Source of the DNA: Bacillota bacterium
Lineage (GTDB): Bacteria; Bacillota; Clostridia; Oscillospirales; Acutalibacteraceae
Length of the DNA: 9,322 nt
Direction of reading: 5' to 3'
Assembly: GCA_023391275.1 (NCBI GenBank)
Contig: JAEWBE010000043.1
Location: 1-9,322, forward strand
This document shows positions 1-7,148 of this stretch, in pieces. Position numbers and translations under genes: made by a program. Position 1 is the stretch's first letter, and each line of letters opens with the position of its first letter. The notes under the pieces are model-generated. The model searched no databases and was not told the origin of the DNA. It was given only the letters and a program-made list of their open reading frames with translations.

Positions 1-1652
1 CGGTCCAGCTCCGCGCCGGTAATTACACCGCTTGCGCCGTCCATAATGCCGAGCTGTTTTGCGATCGCGGCGGCGGTGGCCGCATGGTCGCCGGTGATCA
101 TGATGGGACGGATGCCCGCCTTTTTGCACAGCGCCACAGCCGATTTCGCCTGCGGCCTCGGCGGGTCAATCATCCCGATCAGACCGCAGAAAGTCAGGCC
201 GTTCTCGATTTTTTGGTTTCCCTCCGGCAAAAAGTCAATGTCGCGGAACGCCACGCCCAGCACACGCAGCGCATGGGAGGCCATCTCTTCGTTCTGCCGG
301 GGCGCTCCGCCGGTGCAATGCTGAAACAGAACATCGGGCGCGCCTTTTGAAATAATGCGGTATCTGCCTTTTCCAAGCTTATGTACGGTAGTCATCATTT
401 TGCGTTCGGAGGTAAACGGGATTTCCATCACACGGGGGTACTGCGCGTCAAGGTCGGACTTTCTTGCCTCGGAGGCGGTTACAAGCGCGGCTTCGGTCGG
501 GTCGCCGTGCACCACGCTGCCGCTGACGGTGCAATTGCTGCACAGCGCGGCAAAGTTCATCAGTCTTTGTCCTTCGGCGGAATGAAGCGGAATTTTTCCG
601 CTTTCGTTTCTCAGTTCCACTACGGTCATCCGGTTTTGTGTGAGCGTTCCTGTCTTATCGGAGCAAATAACGCTCGCGCTTCCAAGAGTCTCCACCGCGG
701 GCATACGCCGGACGATGCCCCGCTTTGCCGCCATGCGCCGCATTCCGATGGCCAGCACAATTGTTACTACCGCGGGCAGTCCTTCGGGAATCGCCGCGAC
801 GGCCAGACTGATGGAAATCAGGAACATATCAAGCGGCTCAACATGCTGGAACAGCCCCATGATAAAAATGATAAAACAAATTACCAGCGCGCCAATGCCG
901 AGCCAGCGCCCGGTCTGCGCCAGTTTTCGCTGAAGCGGGGTCTGGGGTGCGGACTGATTGGTGATCATATGGGCAATCTTTCCGACCTGTGTGCTCATCC
1001 CCGTAGCTGTTACAACTCCGGCGCCATGTCCCGTAACAATCGAACTGGTGGAGTACACCATGTTATGCTGGTCGCCAAGCGGTGTGTCGGCGGCACAGGT
1101 TATGTCGGCGTTTTTATCGCTCGGCAGGCTTTCTCCGGTCAGCGCGCTTTCCTCCGCTTTCAGATTTACCGTTTCGGTAAGACGCAGGTCCGCCGGCACC
1201 AGATCCCCCGTGCTCAAAATCACCACATCGCCCGGCACCAGGTCCGCGGCGTCCGCCACAAGCTCGCTGCCGCCGCGAATAACATGGGCCTGAGGGCTGG
1301 AAAGCTTTTTTAGCGCTTCAATCGCCTTTTCCGCGCGGCTTTCCTGTATCAGGCCGGTAATTGCATTCAATACTACAATCGCAAGGATAATAATAGAGTC
1401 AATATAATCATTGTTCTGCTGCACATAGGATGTTACAAATGAAATTCCTGCCGCGATGAGCAGGATAATGATCATGAAGTCGGAAAATTGGGCAAAAAAA
1501 CGTAAAATCAGGCTTTTCTTTTTTGGCTGTTCCAACTCGTTGCGGCCGGATTCTTTCCGCCGATTTTCAGCCTCGTGCGGCGTAAGACCGATTTTCAGGC
1601 TTGTGCCCAGTTTTTTTGCACATTCTTCTTTTGTAAGACTTTGCCAATCCAA
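1..1652 (-). CDS. Cation-transporting P-type ATPase, Ca2+-type (P2A), 3' part cut by window edge
   Basis: ATP-driven cation pump of the cytoplasmic membrane, probably exporting Ca2+. About 550 residues are visible; the C-terminal part, including the hinge GDGxNDxP motif and the later membrane helices, lies beyond position 1. Seen in order: an N-terminal cation-ATPase domain (starts DWQSLTKEE), a first membrane hairpin near residues 50-95, the actuator motif TGES at 172-175, the ion-binding helix motif PEGLP from residue 289, the phosphorylation motif DKTGTL with the aspartate at 332 (bases 657-659), the nucleotide-binding KGAPD, then DPPRP and ITGD of the P domain. The PEGLP and SDKTGTLTQN context is typical of SERCA/PMR1-like P2A pumps rather than heavy-metal P1B pumps, which have CPC. 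The start is taken as TTG at 1650-1652, preceded by GGGGGG at a 9-base gap; an in-frame stop lies a few codons further upstream. It is transcribed divergently from the PAP2 gene. Ca2+ specificity is inferred from family resemblance. Confidence 0.93.
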   Translation of the reverse strand, partial: MDWQSLTKEECAKKLGTSLKIGLTPHEAENRRKESGRNELEQPKKKSLILRFFAQFSDFMIIILLIAAGISFVTSYVQQNNDYIDSIIILAIVVLNAITGLIQESRAEKAIEALKKLSSPQAHVIRGGSELVADAADLVPGDVVILSTGDLVPADLRLTETVNLKAEESALTGESLPSDKNADITCAADTPLGDQHNMVYSTSSIVTGHGAGVVTATGMSTQVGKIAHMITNQSAPQTPLQRKLAQTGRWLGIGALVICFIIFIMGLFQHVEPLDMFLISISLAVAAIPEGLPAVVTIVLAIGMRRMAAKRGIVRRMPAVETLGSASVICSDKTGTLTQNRMTVVELRNESGKIPLHSAEGQRLMNFAALCSNCTVSGSVVHGDPTEAALVTASEARKSDLDAQYPRVMEIPFTSERKMMTTVHKLGKGRYRIISKGAPDVLFQHCTGGAPRQNEEMASHALRVLGVAFRDIDFLPEGNQKIENGLTFCGLIGMIDPPRPQAKSAVALCKKAGIRPIMITGDHAATAAAIAKQLGIMDGASGVITGAELD

Positions 1653-1682
1653 TATTATCAACCCCCCGTTTATTTAAGTATA

Positions 1683-1711
1683 TTCGCAGGCAGGGTAAAA
1701 TATGGTATAAT
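1683..1711 (+). promoter_or_regulatory. Sigma-A promoter for the PAP2 gene
   Basis: A perfect -10 box TATAAT (1706-1711) is preceded by TGG, an extended -10 element. A 4-of-6 -35 box TTCGCA lies at 1683-1688, with a 17-base spacer. The predicted transcript starts near 1718, leaving a leader of about 125 bases before the GTG at 1843. No equally good promoter was found for the divergent ATPase gene; a TATACT on the minus strand (1677-1682) is a weak candidate without a clear -35. Confidence 0.6.
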
Positions 1712-1842
1712 CACATGGGCCTTGTTTGAAAAATCGGAAGCCCTGTCTGTCTTTATTTCTTTGGCGGGGTCGGGGACTTATTTTGAATCAACACATAAAT
1801 CCAATCCGCAATTTTTGGCAGGCCGATGAAGGAGGGCACAGA

Positions 1843-2355
1843 GTGGATGCAGCAATCCTGAACTTTATTCAAAATTATTTTCATAACGGTTTTACCGATT
1901 CTGTTTTTCCGGTGGTCACGGCACTCGGCAATGCAGGCACCGTGTGGCTGGTGATCGGCCTATGTCTGCTTCTGACGAAAAAATACCGCCGATACGGCAT
2001 TTTTCTTTTTATTGCGCTTGCGCTGACCTATACCCTGGGGGAACTTGTAATCAAGCCGATTGTCGCACGGCCGCGTCCGTTTTTGGAAATTCCCGGTCAT
2101 GTGCTTCTGATTCGGCCGCCGCACAGTTATTCGCTCCCGTCCGGGCATGCGGGTTCCTCTTTTTCCGCAGCGACCGTCCTGTGGCGTGCAAATAAGAAAT
2201 TCGGAGCGGGCGGCTATGCTCTGGCCGTGCTCATTGCATTTTCCCGTCTGTTTTTGTTTGTACATTATCCTTCCGATGTTCTTATCGGTGCGCTGGTGGG
2301 TGTATTTTGTGCATTTTTGGTTGGTTTTGTGTTCCAACGGTTTCGAATTCTTTAA
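1843..2355 (+). CDS. PAP2-family membrane phosphatase (possible undecaprenyl-diphosphatase)
   Basis: Integral membrane lipid phosphatase of 170 residues, the usual size for compact bacterial PAP2 enzymes. All three catalytic motifs are intact: KX6RP (KPIVARPRP), PSGH (SLPSGHAGSSF), and SRX5HX3D (SRLFLFVHYPSD). The two histidines are the acid/base and nucleophile residues in this family. Hydrophobic segments flank each motif, with the active site expected on the outer membrane face. The chosen start is GTG at 1843, preceded by AAGGAGG (1829-1835) at a 7-base gap, and the product then begins VDAAILNFIQNYF, as family members normally do. The frame stays open upstream to a TTG at 1726, but that 39-residue extension has no family resemblance or strong ribosome site. 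A likely role is dephosphorylating undecaprenyl pyrophosphate for wall synthesis (BcrC-like); phosphatidylglycerol phosphate or other lipid phosphates are alternatives the sequence cannot separate. Confidence 0.9.
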   Translation: MDAAILNFIQNYFHNGFTDSVFPVVTALGNAGTVWLVIGLCLLLTKKYRRYGIFLFIALALTYTLGELVIKPIVARPRPFLEIPGHVLLIRPPHSYSLPSGHAGSSFSAATVLWRANKKFGAGGYALAVLIAFSRLFLFVHYPSDVLIGALVGVFCAFLVGFVFQRFRIL

Positions 2356-2360
2356 ATTCA

Positions 2361-2377
2361 GACACAATATATGTGTC
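2361..2377. repeat. Inverted repeat GACACA-N5-TGTGTC after the PAP2 gene
   Basis: Six-base perfect arms with a 5-base AT-only centre (ATATA) lie 5 bases after the PAP2 stop codon. There is no T-run behind it on either strand and the stem is AT-rich at its centre, so a terminator is unlikely. It could be a protein-binding dyad or chance. Confidence 0.35.
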
Positions 2378-2425
2378 ACTGCACAAAAGACCCATAATAT
2401 ATTGCGGAAATATAATTTTTAATTG

Positions 2426-2440
2426 GGAAACCCGGTTTCC
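2426..2440. promoter_or_regulatory. Perfect 15-bp palindrome beside the DUF6514-like gene promoter (putative operator)
   Basis: GGAAACC-C-GGTTTCC has 7-base perfect arms around one central base. It ends 3 bases before the predicted -35 box (2444). The single-base centre cannot form an RNA hairpin loop, which argues for binding by a dimeric DNA-binding protein. I do not recognise a known regulator consensus. Confidence 0.45.
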
Positions 2441-2443
2441 ATC

Positions 2444-2472
2444 TTGCAACCGACCTTCTTTTGCATTATGAT
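2444..2472 (+). promoter_or_regulatory. Sigma-A promoter for the DUF6514-like gene
   Basis: TTGCAA (2444-2449) and TATGAT (2467-2472) are separated by exactly 17 bases. The predicted transcript starts near 2479, about 40 bases before the ATG at 2520. Confidence 0.6.
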
Positions 2473-2519
2473 TATAAATGGTTCGAGTGGTGAATTTTCA
2501 CATGAAGAGGAGGGAAAAG

Positions 2520-2765
2520 ATGAGGAAATGCGTAGGAAATATTGAACTGCACGGCAAGCGCCTAAAGTACTATGTATTTGGCAGCCGCAGCGAAGGTTAC
2601 GGAGTGGAAATCACCGAAACCTATATCGAAAAAGCCGATCAGGTTGTGTCCGATAACTTGGATAGAGCGATGGGCCTCGCGCGGAAACTTCACCGATGTT
2701 GTGTATTTCCGGGGAATTTGACCGAAATTGTTGAAGACTTGGGAACCAGAAATAATACTGATTGA
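2520..2765 (+). CDS. Small DUF6514-like protein, function unknown
   Basis: An 81-residue soluble protein of unknown function. The start at ATG 2520 follows AGGAGGG at a 5-base gap; an earlier in-frame ATG at 2478 falls at the predicted transcription start and lacks a ribosome site. The sequence begins with a short beta-rich stretch (KRLKYYVFGS), followed by GYGVEITE, a charged region, a helix-like segment (NLDRAMGLARKLHR), and ends in a PGNLTEIVEDLG segment. The pattern of Y-V, YGVEI-E, a central helix and P-L--IVED at the end resembles the short DUF6514 proteins found widely in Clostridia. That assignment is from memory of the family pattern, not a search. There are no membrane segments and no metal-binding cysteine pairs (C5, and a CC pair in mid-protein). 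It has its own promoter, and its stop codon overlaps the -35 box of the rubredoxin promoter. Confidence 0.72.
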   Translation: MRKCVGNIELHGKRLKYYVFGSRSEGYGVEITETYIEKADQVVSDNLDRAMGLARKLHRCCVFPGNLTEIVEDLGTRNNTD

Positions 2766-2790
2766 CAAATGTGGTACACTATTTTATACT
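2762..2790 (+). promoter_or_regulatory. Near-consensus sigma-A promoter for the rubredoxin/flavo-diiron operon
   Basis: A perfect TTGACA (2762-2767), a 17-base spacer and TATACT (2785-2790) make this one of the best promoters in the window. The -35 box overlaps the upstream gene's TGA stop (2763-2765). The predicted start near 2797 gives a 28-base leader. A second possible -10 (TACACT, 2775-2780) is too close to the -35. Confidence 0.75.
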
Positions 2791-2824
2791 TATGATAAAC
2801 AAACTTTGTAAGGGAGTGTAATTT

Positions 2825-2983
2825 ATGACAAAATATATTTGCAATGCATGCGGCTATGTATATGATCCTGAAAAAGGCGATCCGGATAACGGGATTGCAC
2901 CCGGCACAAAATTTGAGGATCTTCCGGACAGCTGGACCTGCCCACTCTGCGGCGTAGGAAAAGATATGTTTTCAGAAGAATAA
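2825..2983 (+). CDS. Rubredoxin
   Basis: A 52-residue one-electron carrier with a single iron held by four cysteines, acting in the cytoplasm. Both knuckles are complete: C6-N-A-C9-G-Y and C39-P-L-C42-G. The conserved rubredoxin stretch YVYDPEKGDP, the GIAPGTKFEDLPDSW segment and the C-terminal G-K-D-M-F are all present, so this is a full-length, standard rubredoxin. The ribosome site AGGGAG lies 8-9 bases before the ATG. The flavo-diiron protein gene begins 26 bases after the stop with no terminator between, so the two are almost certainly co-transcribed from the strong promoter at 2762-2790. Rubredoxin is the known direct electron donor to flavo-diiron proteins in clostridia and acetogens, which fits this arrangement. 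The gene is short enough to be missed by automatic calling with a 60-residue cutoff. Confidence 0.96.
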   Translation: MTKYICNACGYVYDPEKGDPDNGIAPGTKFEDLPDSWTCPLCGVGKDMFSEE

Positions 2984-3009
2984 TTACTGCAAAGGAAGTT
3001 TATCATTCA

Positions 3010-4203
3010 ATGAGCGCAATCAGCATAAAAAAGAATGTTTATTCGGTGGGTGTTTTAAATCCGTCGCTGCGCGTATTCGACATTGTGATGGAAGCGCGTT
3101 ACGGCACAAGTTATAATGCCTTTTTAATTACCGGGAAGAAAAACGTGTTGATCGATACCGTTCACGCATCGTTTTTTGACGAATATCTGAATAACATTCA
3201 AAGTGTTATCGATGTTTCTAAGATTGACTATCTAATTATGAACCACACTGAACCGGATCATTCAGGCAGCGTCGCCAAGCTTTTGGCGGTGAATCCAAAC
3301 ATTACCGTCTATTGCACTATGGCGGCAAAGATGTACCTTTCCGCCATTACCAATGAAGACTTTAAATGTATCGTTGTTAAGCAGGGTGATAAACTGGATA
3401 TCGGCGGTGAAGAGCTTGAATTTATTGTAGCTCCGCTTTTGCATTGGCCGGATTCCATGTTTACGTGGATGCCGTCAGGCAAAACACTTTTCACCTGCGA
3501 CTTTTTGGGTGCGCATTTTTGCGAACCAACGATGATGGACACCAAAGTGCACTATGAGGATAAATATCTGGGTGAGTTCCGGTATTATTACAGCGGTATT
3601 TTTGCACCATTCAAACCATATGTATTGTCCGGTCTTGATAAGATCAAAGATCTGCCCGTAGAAATGGTATGCCCAAGTCATGGCCCGTGTTTGACCGAAA
3701 GCATTGAAAAATGCATGGCTCTCTACCGTGAGTGGAGTGCCCCGGTTGTACATGAAAAGAAGATCGTTGGTATTCTGTTTGCTTCTGCTTACGGCTGCAC
3801 TACAAAACTGGCCGAGGCAGCTTTTCAGGAACTGACAAAAAATGATCAGCTGGACGTAAGATTAGTGAATATTGTCTTTACACCGTTTACGGAGGTTGCT
3901 GCGCTTGCCAATGATGCCGATGCTTTATTTGTCGGCTCTTGCACAATCAACCGTGACGCGCCAAAGATTGTTTGGGATGTTTTGGCGAGTATTGACGCAA
4001 TAAACACAAAGCAAAAGCCTGTTGGAATGTTTGGTTCCTACGGCTGGAGCGGAGAAGCTGTTCCAATGATCAAATCGCGTTTGGAACACTTAAAATTTAA
4101 ATTGGTTGGGGAAGGCTTAACGGTTAAATTCATGCCCACCGATGCGGATTTGGCGGCAATGAGAGCATATGCCGGCGAAGTGGTATCCAATATCAAATCA
4201 TAA
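3010..4203 (+). CDS. fprA: FprA-type flavo-diiron protein (rubredoxin-dependent O2/NO reductase)
   Basis: Cytoplasmic flavo-diiron protein of 397 residues, the usual length for class A members. It reduces O2 to water and/or NO to N2O, protecting anaerobic enzymes. The N-terminal metallo-beta-lactamase-like domain (about 1-250) carries the diiron ligands: H79, E81 and D83 in NHTEPDHSG, H145 in LLHWPDSM, D164 in TCDFLGAH and H224 in CPSHGP. H84 follows D83 as in the family. The C-terminal flavodoxin domain (about 251-397) has FMN-binding loops at ASAYGCTT and GSYGWSGEA. No rubredoxin or flavin-reductase domain is fused to the C terminus, so the separate rubredoxin just upstream is the natural electron donor. 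The ribosome site AAGGAAG lies 11 bases before the ATG, a somewhat long gap. The operon ends in the hairpin at 4222-4252. Preference between O2 and NO cannot be read from the sequence. Confidence 0.95.
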   Translation: MSAISIKKNVYSVGVLNPSLRVFDIVMEARYGTSYNAFLITGKKNVLIDTVHASFFDEYLNNIQSVIDVSKIDYLIMNHTEPDHSGSVAKLLAVNPNITVYCTMAAKMYLSAITNEDFKCIVVKQGDKLDIGGEELEFIVAPLLHWPDSMFTWMPSGKTLFTCDFLGAHFCEPTMMDTKVHYEDKYLGEFRYYYSGIFAPFKPYVLSGLDKIKDLPVEMVCPSHGPCLTESIEKCMALYREWSAPVVHEKKIVGILFASAYGCTTKLAEAAFQELTKNDQLDVRLVNIVFTPFTEVAALANDADALFVGSCTINRDAPKIVWDVLASIDAINTKQKPVGMFGSYGWSGEAVPMIKSRLEHLKFKLVGEGLTVKFMPTDADLAAMRAYAGEVVSNIKS

Positions 4204-4221
4204 GCAATGTCTGAAAATATT

Positions 4222-4252
4222 AAAGGCGACCGATAAAATCGGCCGCCTTTTT
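4222..4252 (+). terminator. Rho-independent terminator of the rubredoxin/flavo-diiron operon
   Basis: A 13-base stem (AAAGGCGACCGAT with ATCGGCCGCCTTT) has one A-C mismatch and a 4-base AAAA loop. It runs into TTTTT (4248-4252) and starts 18 bases after the flavo-diiron stop codon. The A tract at the base of the stem is too short to make a strong terminator in the other direction. Confidence 0.88.
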
Positions 4253-4314
4253 ACGGTTTGATTTCCTTGTACCGCGGCTTTACGCCGCCGGTTGACGAAT
4301 CTGGTTGAATGAAC

Positions 4315-4354
4315 GAACGCCCGTAATTCCGGTAAGCCGGAGTTACGGGCATTC
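4315..4354. terminator. Long hairpin between convergent genes, probable terminator of the ABC operon
   Basis: Arms at 4319-4332 and 4337-4350 pair over 14 bases with one G-T wobble and a TAAG loop. GAA/TTC continues the pairing outside a single C-A mismatch. It lies 34 bases beyond the permease stop on the minus strand. The following T tract is poor on that strand (GTTCGTTCATT) and modest on the plus strand (ATTCTTAAAT), so it may work as a bidirectional or backup terminator, or protect the 3' end of the message. Confidence 0.6.
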
Positions 4355-4387
4355 TTAAATAAGCGGAAGTACAATTTTGAATGGAGA

Positions 4388-6271
4388 TTATTTATCCCAG
4401 CCGTATTTCTGAATGAGCGCGTTGGTTTGCGTGCTGCCGTCAGACAGATCGTAGCCTTTTGAGCCAAGATTGACTGTTCCGCTGTAATCGCCCAGCAGTT
4501 CTTTCAACCTGCCCGACGGGGTCATATTTTCTTTACACTCAATAATAACAGATCTGTACGATTTTTTGTATGACTCCTTTAAATCGACATTCGGATTGTT
4601 CACCTGCCTGTTCAGGAAGTCCTGCTTCAGCGCTTCCAGCAGCTCGGTTTTTTGGGCTTCATCCGGAACAATGGTGAGATTTTCCTCCCGGATGCCTATA
4701 TCAACGCTTTTGATGTATTCCGGCTCCAGATAGAACAGAATATCGCTGCCTTTCATGTATTCCTCTATGCCGCCGATCCCGTTTGTCATGGCATTGAAGC
4801 TGTTTTTGGTTGCTTCCGTTCCGTTGGCGGAATAGGACTGGGAATAGCTTCGCTTCAAAACAGCGCCGTTTTTCAGGTGGTATTCAATGGTGAGCGGAGA
4901 AGTATCCATCTTTATCATGCTGTACGGGTACGCGGAGCTGCGGTTGGCGGCCAGGAACTCTTTATGGAACTCGAGCGCTTTATTGATATTTTCCCTGTCT
5001 TTCAGAACGGGCGTAATCCTGGCGATCTGATTGTGATAATTCGCGTCGTATATTCCGTCATTCCCATTGTAAGACTGGTTTGGTACATCCACTGTGATGC
5101 TTTCTATGTCGTCTGCGGATGGAACGCGGGTGTCGTAGCCGAAAAATCCGGTTGCCAATACGCCGTAAAGCACAAGAAAAGCAGCCAGAAAAATACCGTA
5201 CCAGCTAAAGCTGTGCCTCATTTGCTTAAATCCACGGGAATAAACCGCTTCCACTATAATATGTGCGGCCAGCGACCCCGAAATTACGCCGATGAAAAAG
5301 TTGAAGGAGCTGGATACGGATGTGGACGTATGGAGGAGCATCCCAAGGCCGAGCCCCGCGGCGGCGGTGACCATAAAACGGATGACAACTTTTGGAATCG
5401 GGAAGGCGAAGCCGCTTTCCGCACATTCGCTTTTTCTTTTTTTATAAAGCAGGATTGAACCGGCAAAAAGAGTCAGCGTAAAAATGATCCACCACGCAAG
5501 GAAAGGGCCGTTCTGCCCGTTCATAAGGGCGTTGTTGTGCACATATGGCATAAACGCCGCTATGAAGGGAGCGAGCGCGGTCAGCACGGTGGAATTCAGG
5601 CTGAAGTCAATGTTCAGCCCCGGCAGAAGCATGGAAGCGCAGGTGCCGCCCAAAAAAACCATAAGCGGATATCCCGCGTTGATTCCAAAGATGGAAATGA
5701 CCATATCGAAGGTGGTTCCGGTGCAGACCGCCATGAATACCGAAAAGGTCAGGGCGGCCGTACTCATCAGCATCAGCCAAAGCATGCAGCCGGCCACGGC
5801 CGCAAAACTGAACTGTACATCAATTCCATAAGCGGCACCGACAATGAAAGCAATTGCATAATTCAGCAGTATCGGTGCAAAGATGGAAGTAATTCCCGCG
5901 CACCAGCGTCCCAGCAGCATGGGGACGCGCCCAACCGGAAGGGAATGGAACAAATCGACGCTGCGTTTTTGGTGCAGATAGCTGAACAGCAGCACTGCGA
6001 AGATTAAAACGAAAATCAAAGTGAGCGGCGTGGCAAGGAAAGAAGTCATTGATCCGACATATTGCCTGTAAGAATCGGCCCGCATGCTTGCCGTGTAGGC
6101 CACATCGGTGTTATTCCGTATGTTCGCCATTGCAATCATCAGGATCATCGGCAGCGCCATGAACATCAGCAGTGCCAGCAGCGCCGTCATGCCGCGGCTT
6201 TTTTTCAGTGACCAAAGATAGGTCTCTTTCCATTCGTTCACGCTTCTATTTGAGGATGTTGTCAAGGTCAT
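4388..6271 (-). CDS. ABC transporter permease, large ABC-2 type with C-terminal extracytoplasmic domain (DUF6449-like)
   Basis: Membrane subunit of about 627 residues that partners the ATPase encoded directly upstream. About nine hydrophobic helices are visible near residues 29-49, 80-99, 125-149, 155-182, 188-215, 255-276, 297-314, 324-341 and 357-376, followed by about 250 polar residues without a membrane segment. The segment HQKRSVDLFHSLPVGR after the second helix is characteristic of large clostridial permeases paired with YtrA-type regulators; the C-terminal part is probably the domain called DUF6449, recalled rather than searched. I chose ATG at 6269-6271 because GGAGG lies 9 bases upstream. 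An ATG 21 bases earlier (6292) is in frame but lacks a site. The chosen start overlaps the ATPase gene by 26 bases, which suggests translational coupling. The substrate is unknown; related loci respond to cell-envelope stress or export peptides. It is the only permease gene in the operon, so the active transporter may use a homodimer. Confidence 0.85.
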   Translation of the reverse strand: MTLTTSSNRSVNEWKETYLWSLKKSRGMTALLALLMFMALPMILMIAMANIRNNTDVAYTASMRADSYRQYVGSMTSFLATPLTLIFVLIFAVLLFSYLHQKRSVDLFHSLPVGRVPMLLGRWCAGITSIFAPILLNYAIAFIVGAAYGIDVQFSFAAVAGCMLWLMLMSTAALTFSVFMAVCTGTTFDMVISIFGINAGYPLMVFLGGTCASMLLPGLNIDFSLNSTVLTALAPFIAAFMPYVHNNALMNGQNGPFLAWWIIFTLTLFAGSILLYKKRKSECAESGFAFPIPKVVIRFMVTAAAGLGLGMLLHTSTSVSSSFNFFIGVISGSLAAHIIVEAVYSRGFKQMRHSFSWYGIFLAAFLVLYGVLATGFFGYDTRVPSADDIESITVDVPNQSYNGNDGIYDANYHNQIARITPVLKDRENINKALEFHKEFLAANRSSAYPYSMIKMDTSPLTIEYHLKNGAVLKRSYSQSYSANGTEATKNSFNAMTNGIGGIEEYMKGSDILFYLEPEYIKSVDIGIREENLTIVPDEAQKTELLEALKQDFLNRQVNNPNVDLKESYKKSYRSVIIECKENMTPSGRLKELLGDYSGTVNLGSKGYDLSDGSTQTNALIQKYGWDK

Positions 6272-7145
6272 AACCGGCCACCTCCATTTCACTGATAAAA
6301 ACTTCTTCGAGCGTCAGCGGCAGAACCTCGGCGAATATGGGGTTGAGCGAATTGATTTTATCCATAATCTCGTCTTTTTTACCGCGAATGACCAGATTGA
6401 CCAGGGAGCCGTGCATTTCCACTTTTACAATATCAAGCGGCGCAAACGCGCTGAGCTCCGGCATTGGCTTCAGTACCGCCTGTACTTTGTTAATCCCAAG
6501 TTTCAGTTCGTCCAGATCGCGTTCAAAAATAACGCCGCCTTTATGGAACAGGCCGATGTGATCGCAAAAGTCTTCCAGTTCGCGCAGGTTGTGCGACGCG
6601 ATAATCACCGTCATGCCCCGCTCCGAAACCTCGCTGGATACAATGCGCTTTAAAAGCTGACGCATTACCGGGTCCAGGCCGTCGAAAATTTCGTCCAGCA
6701 GAAGGTAGCTCGGCTGCGCCGCGATTGCGCAGATGAGCGCCGCCTGCCGCTGCATGCCCTTTGACATATTTACGATTCTGTCCTTCGCGCTGATCGGAAA
6801 TAAGGTGCAAAGCTCCTCAAATCGCTTTTTATCCCAACTCGGATAAATCCTCGCGTAAAAATCCGCCATGTCCGACAAAGATGCCTGAGGAATAAAATAG
6901 GGATAGTCCGGAATGAAAAACAGTTTGGATTTCACAGACGAATTTTCAAACGGCGCCAAGCCGTCCACGAAAACATTCCCTGCGTCCGGCGCGTAGATAC
7001 CGGCCAGCGTGCGCAGAAATGTTGATTTTCCCGCTCCGTTCGAGCCGACCAGCCCAAACAGGGAACCGGAGCTGACGGAAAAAGAAATTCCGTCAAGCGC
7101 AGTGACAGTATCGAACTTTTTGGTTAGATTCCGTGCTTCTATCAT
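6246..7145 (-). CDS. ABC transporter ATP-binding protein (YtrB-like)
   Basis: Cytoplasmic ATPase subunit of 299 residues powering the adjacent permease. Walker A is GSNGAGKST (34-42), the ABC signature region is MSKGMQRQ (127-134), Walker B is LLLDE (148-152) followed by the D-loop GLDP (156-159), and the switch histidine is H185 in ASHNLRELED. Two positions differ from textbook ABC proteins: the signature reads MSKGM instead of LSGGQ, and the Q-loop glutamine position appears to be occupied by IPD (78-80). Both also occur in the YtrB-like group as I recall it, so they do not suggest inactivity. About 100 C-terminal residues beyond the ATPase core form an accessory domain. The ATG at 7143-7145 follows GGAGGGG at a 10-base gap and lies 3 bases after the GntR stop, so the genes form one operon. 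Confidence 0.93.
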   Translation of the reverse strand: MIEARNLTKKFDTVTALDGISFSVSSGSLFGLVGSNGAGKSTFLRTLAGIYAPDAGNVFVDGLAPFENSSVKSKLFFIPDYPYFIPQASLSDMADFYARIYPSWDKKRFEELCTLFPISAKDRIVNMSKGMQRQAALICAIAAQPSYLLLDEIFDGLDPVMRQLLKRIVSSEVSERGMTVIIASHNLRELEDFCDHIGLFHKGGVIFERDLDELKLGINKVQAVLKPMPELSAFAPLDIVKVEMHGSLVNLVIRGKKDEIMDKINSLNPIFAEVLPLTLEEVFISEMEVAGYDLDNILK

Positions 7146-7148
7146 GAC

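Noticed and set aside
381..1313. A 310-codon open frame on the plus strand
   Set aside because: It lies entirely opposite the P-type ATPase gene, whose catalytic motifs are intact. Its product is rich in H, R, G and Q with no domain pattern, as expected for an antisense shadow.
1718..1842. Riboswitch in the leader of the PAP2 gene
   Set aside because: I could not find paired stems or conserved motifs of any riboswitch class I know; only the leader's length raised the question.
2799..2809. Short dyad ACAAA-C-TTTGT in the rubredoxin leader, considered as an operator
   Set aside because: Five-base AT-rich arms are expected by chance at this base composition, and no regulator consensus is matched.
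4274..4288. Small hairpin GCGGC-TTTAC-GCCGC after the flavo-diiron terminator
   Set aside because: Only five base pairs and no T run on either strand; too weak to call as a terminator.
4652..5458. A 268-codon open frame on the plus strand
   Set aside because: It is antisense to the ABC permease, which has clear membrane helices and operon context. The shadow product shows no recognisable domain and its start has no good ribosome site.
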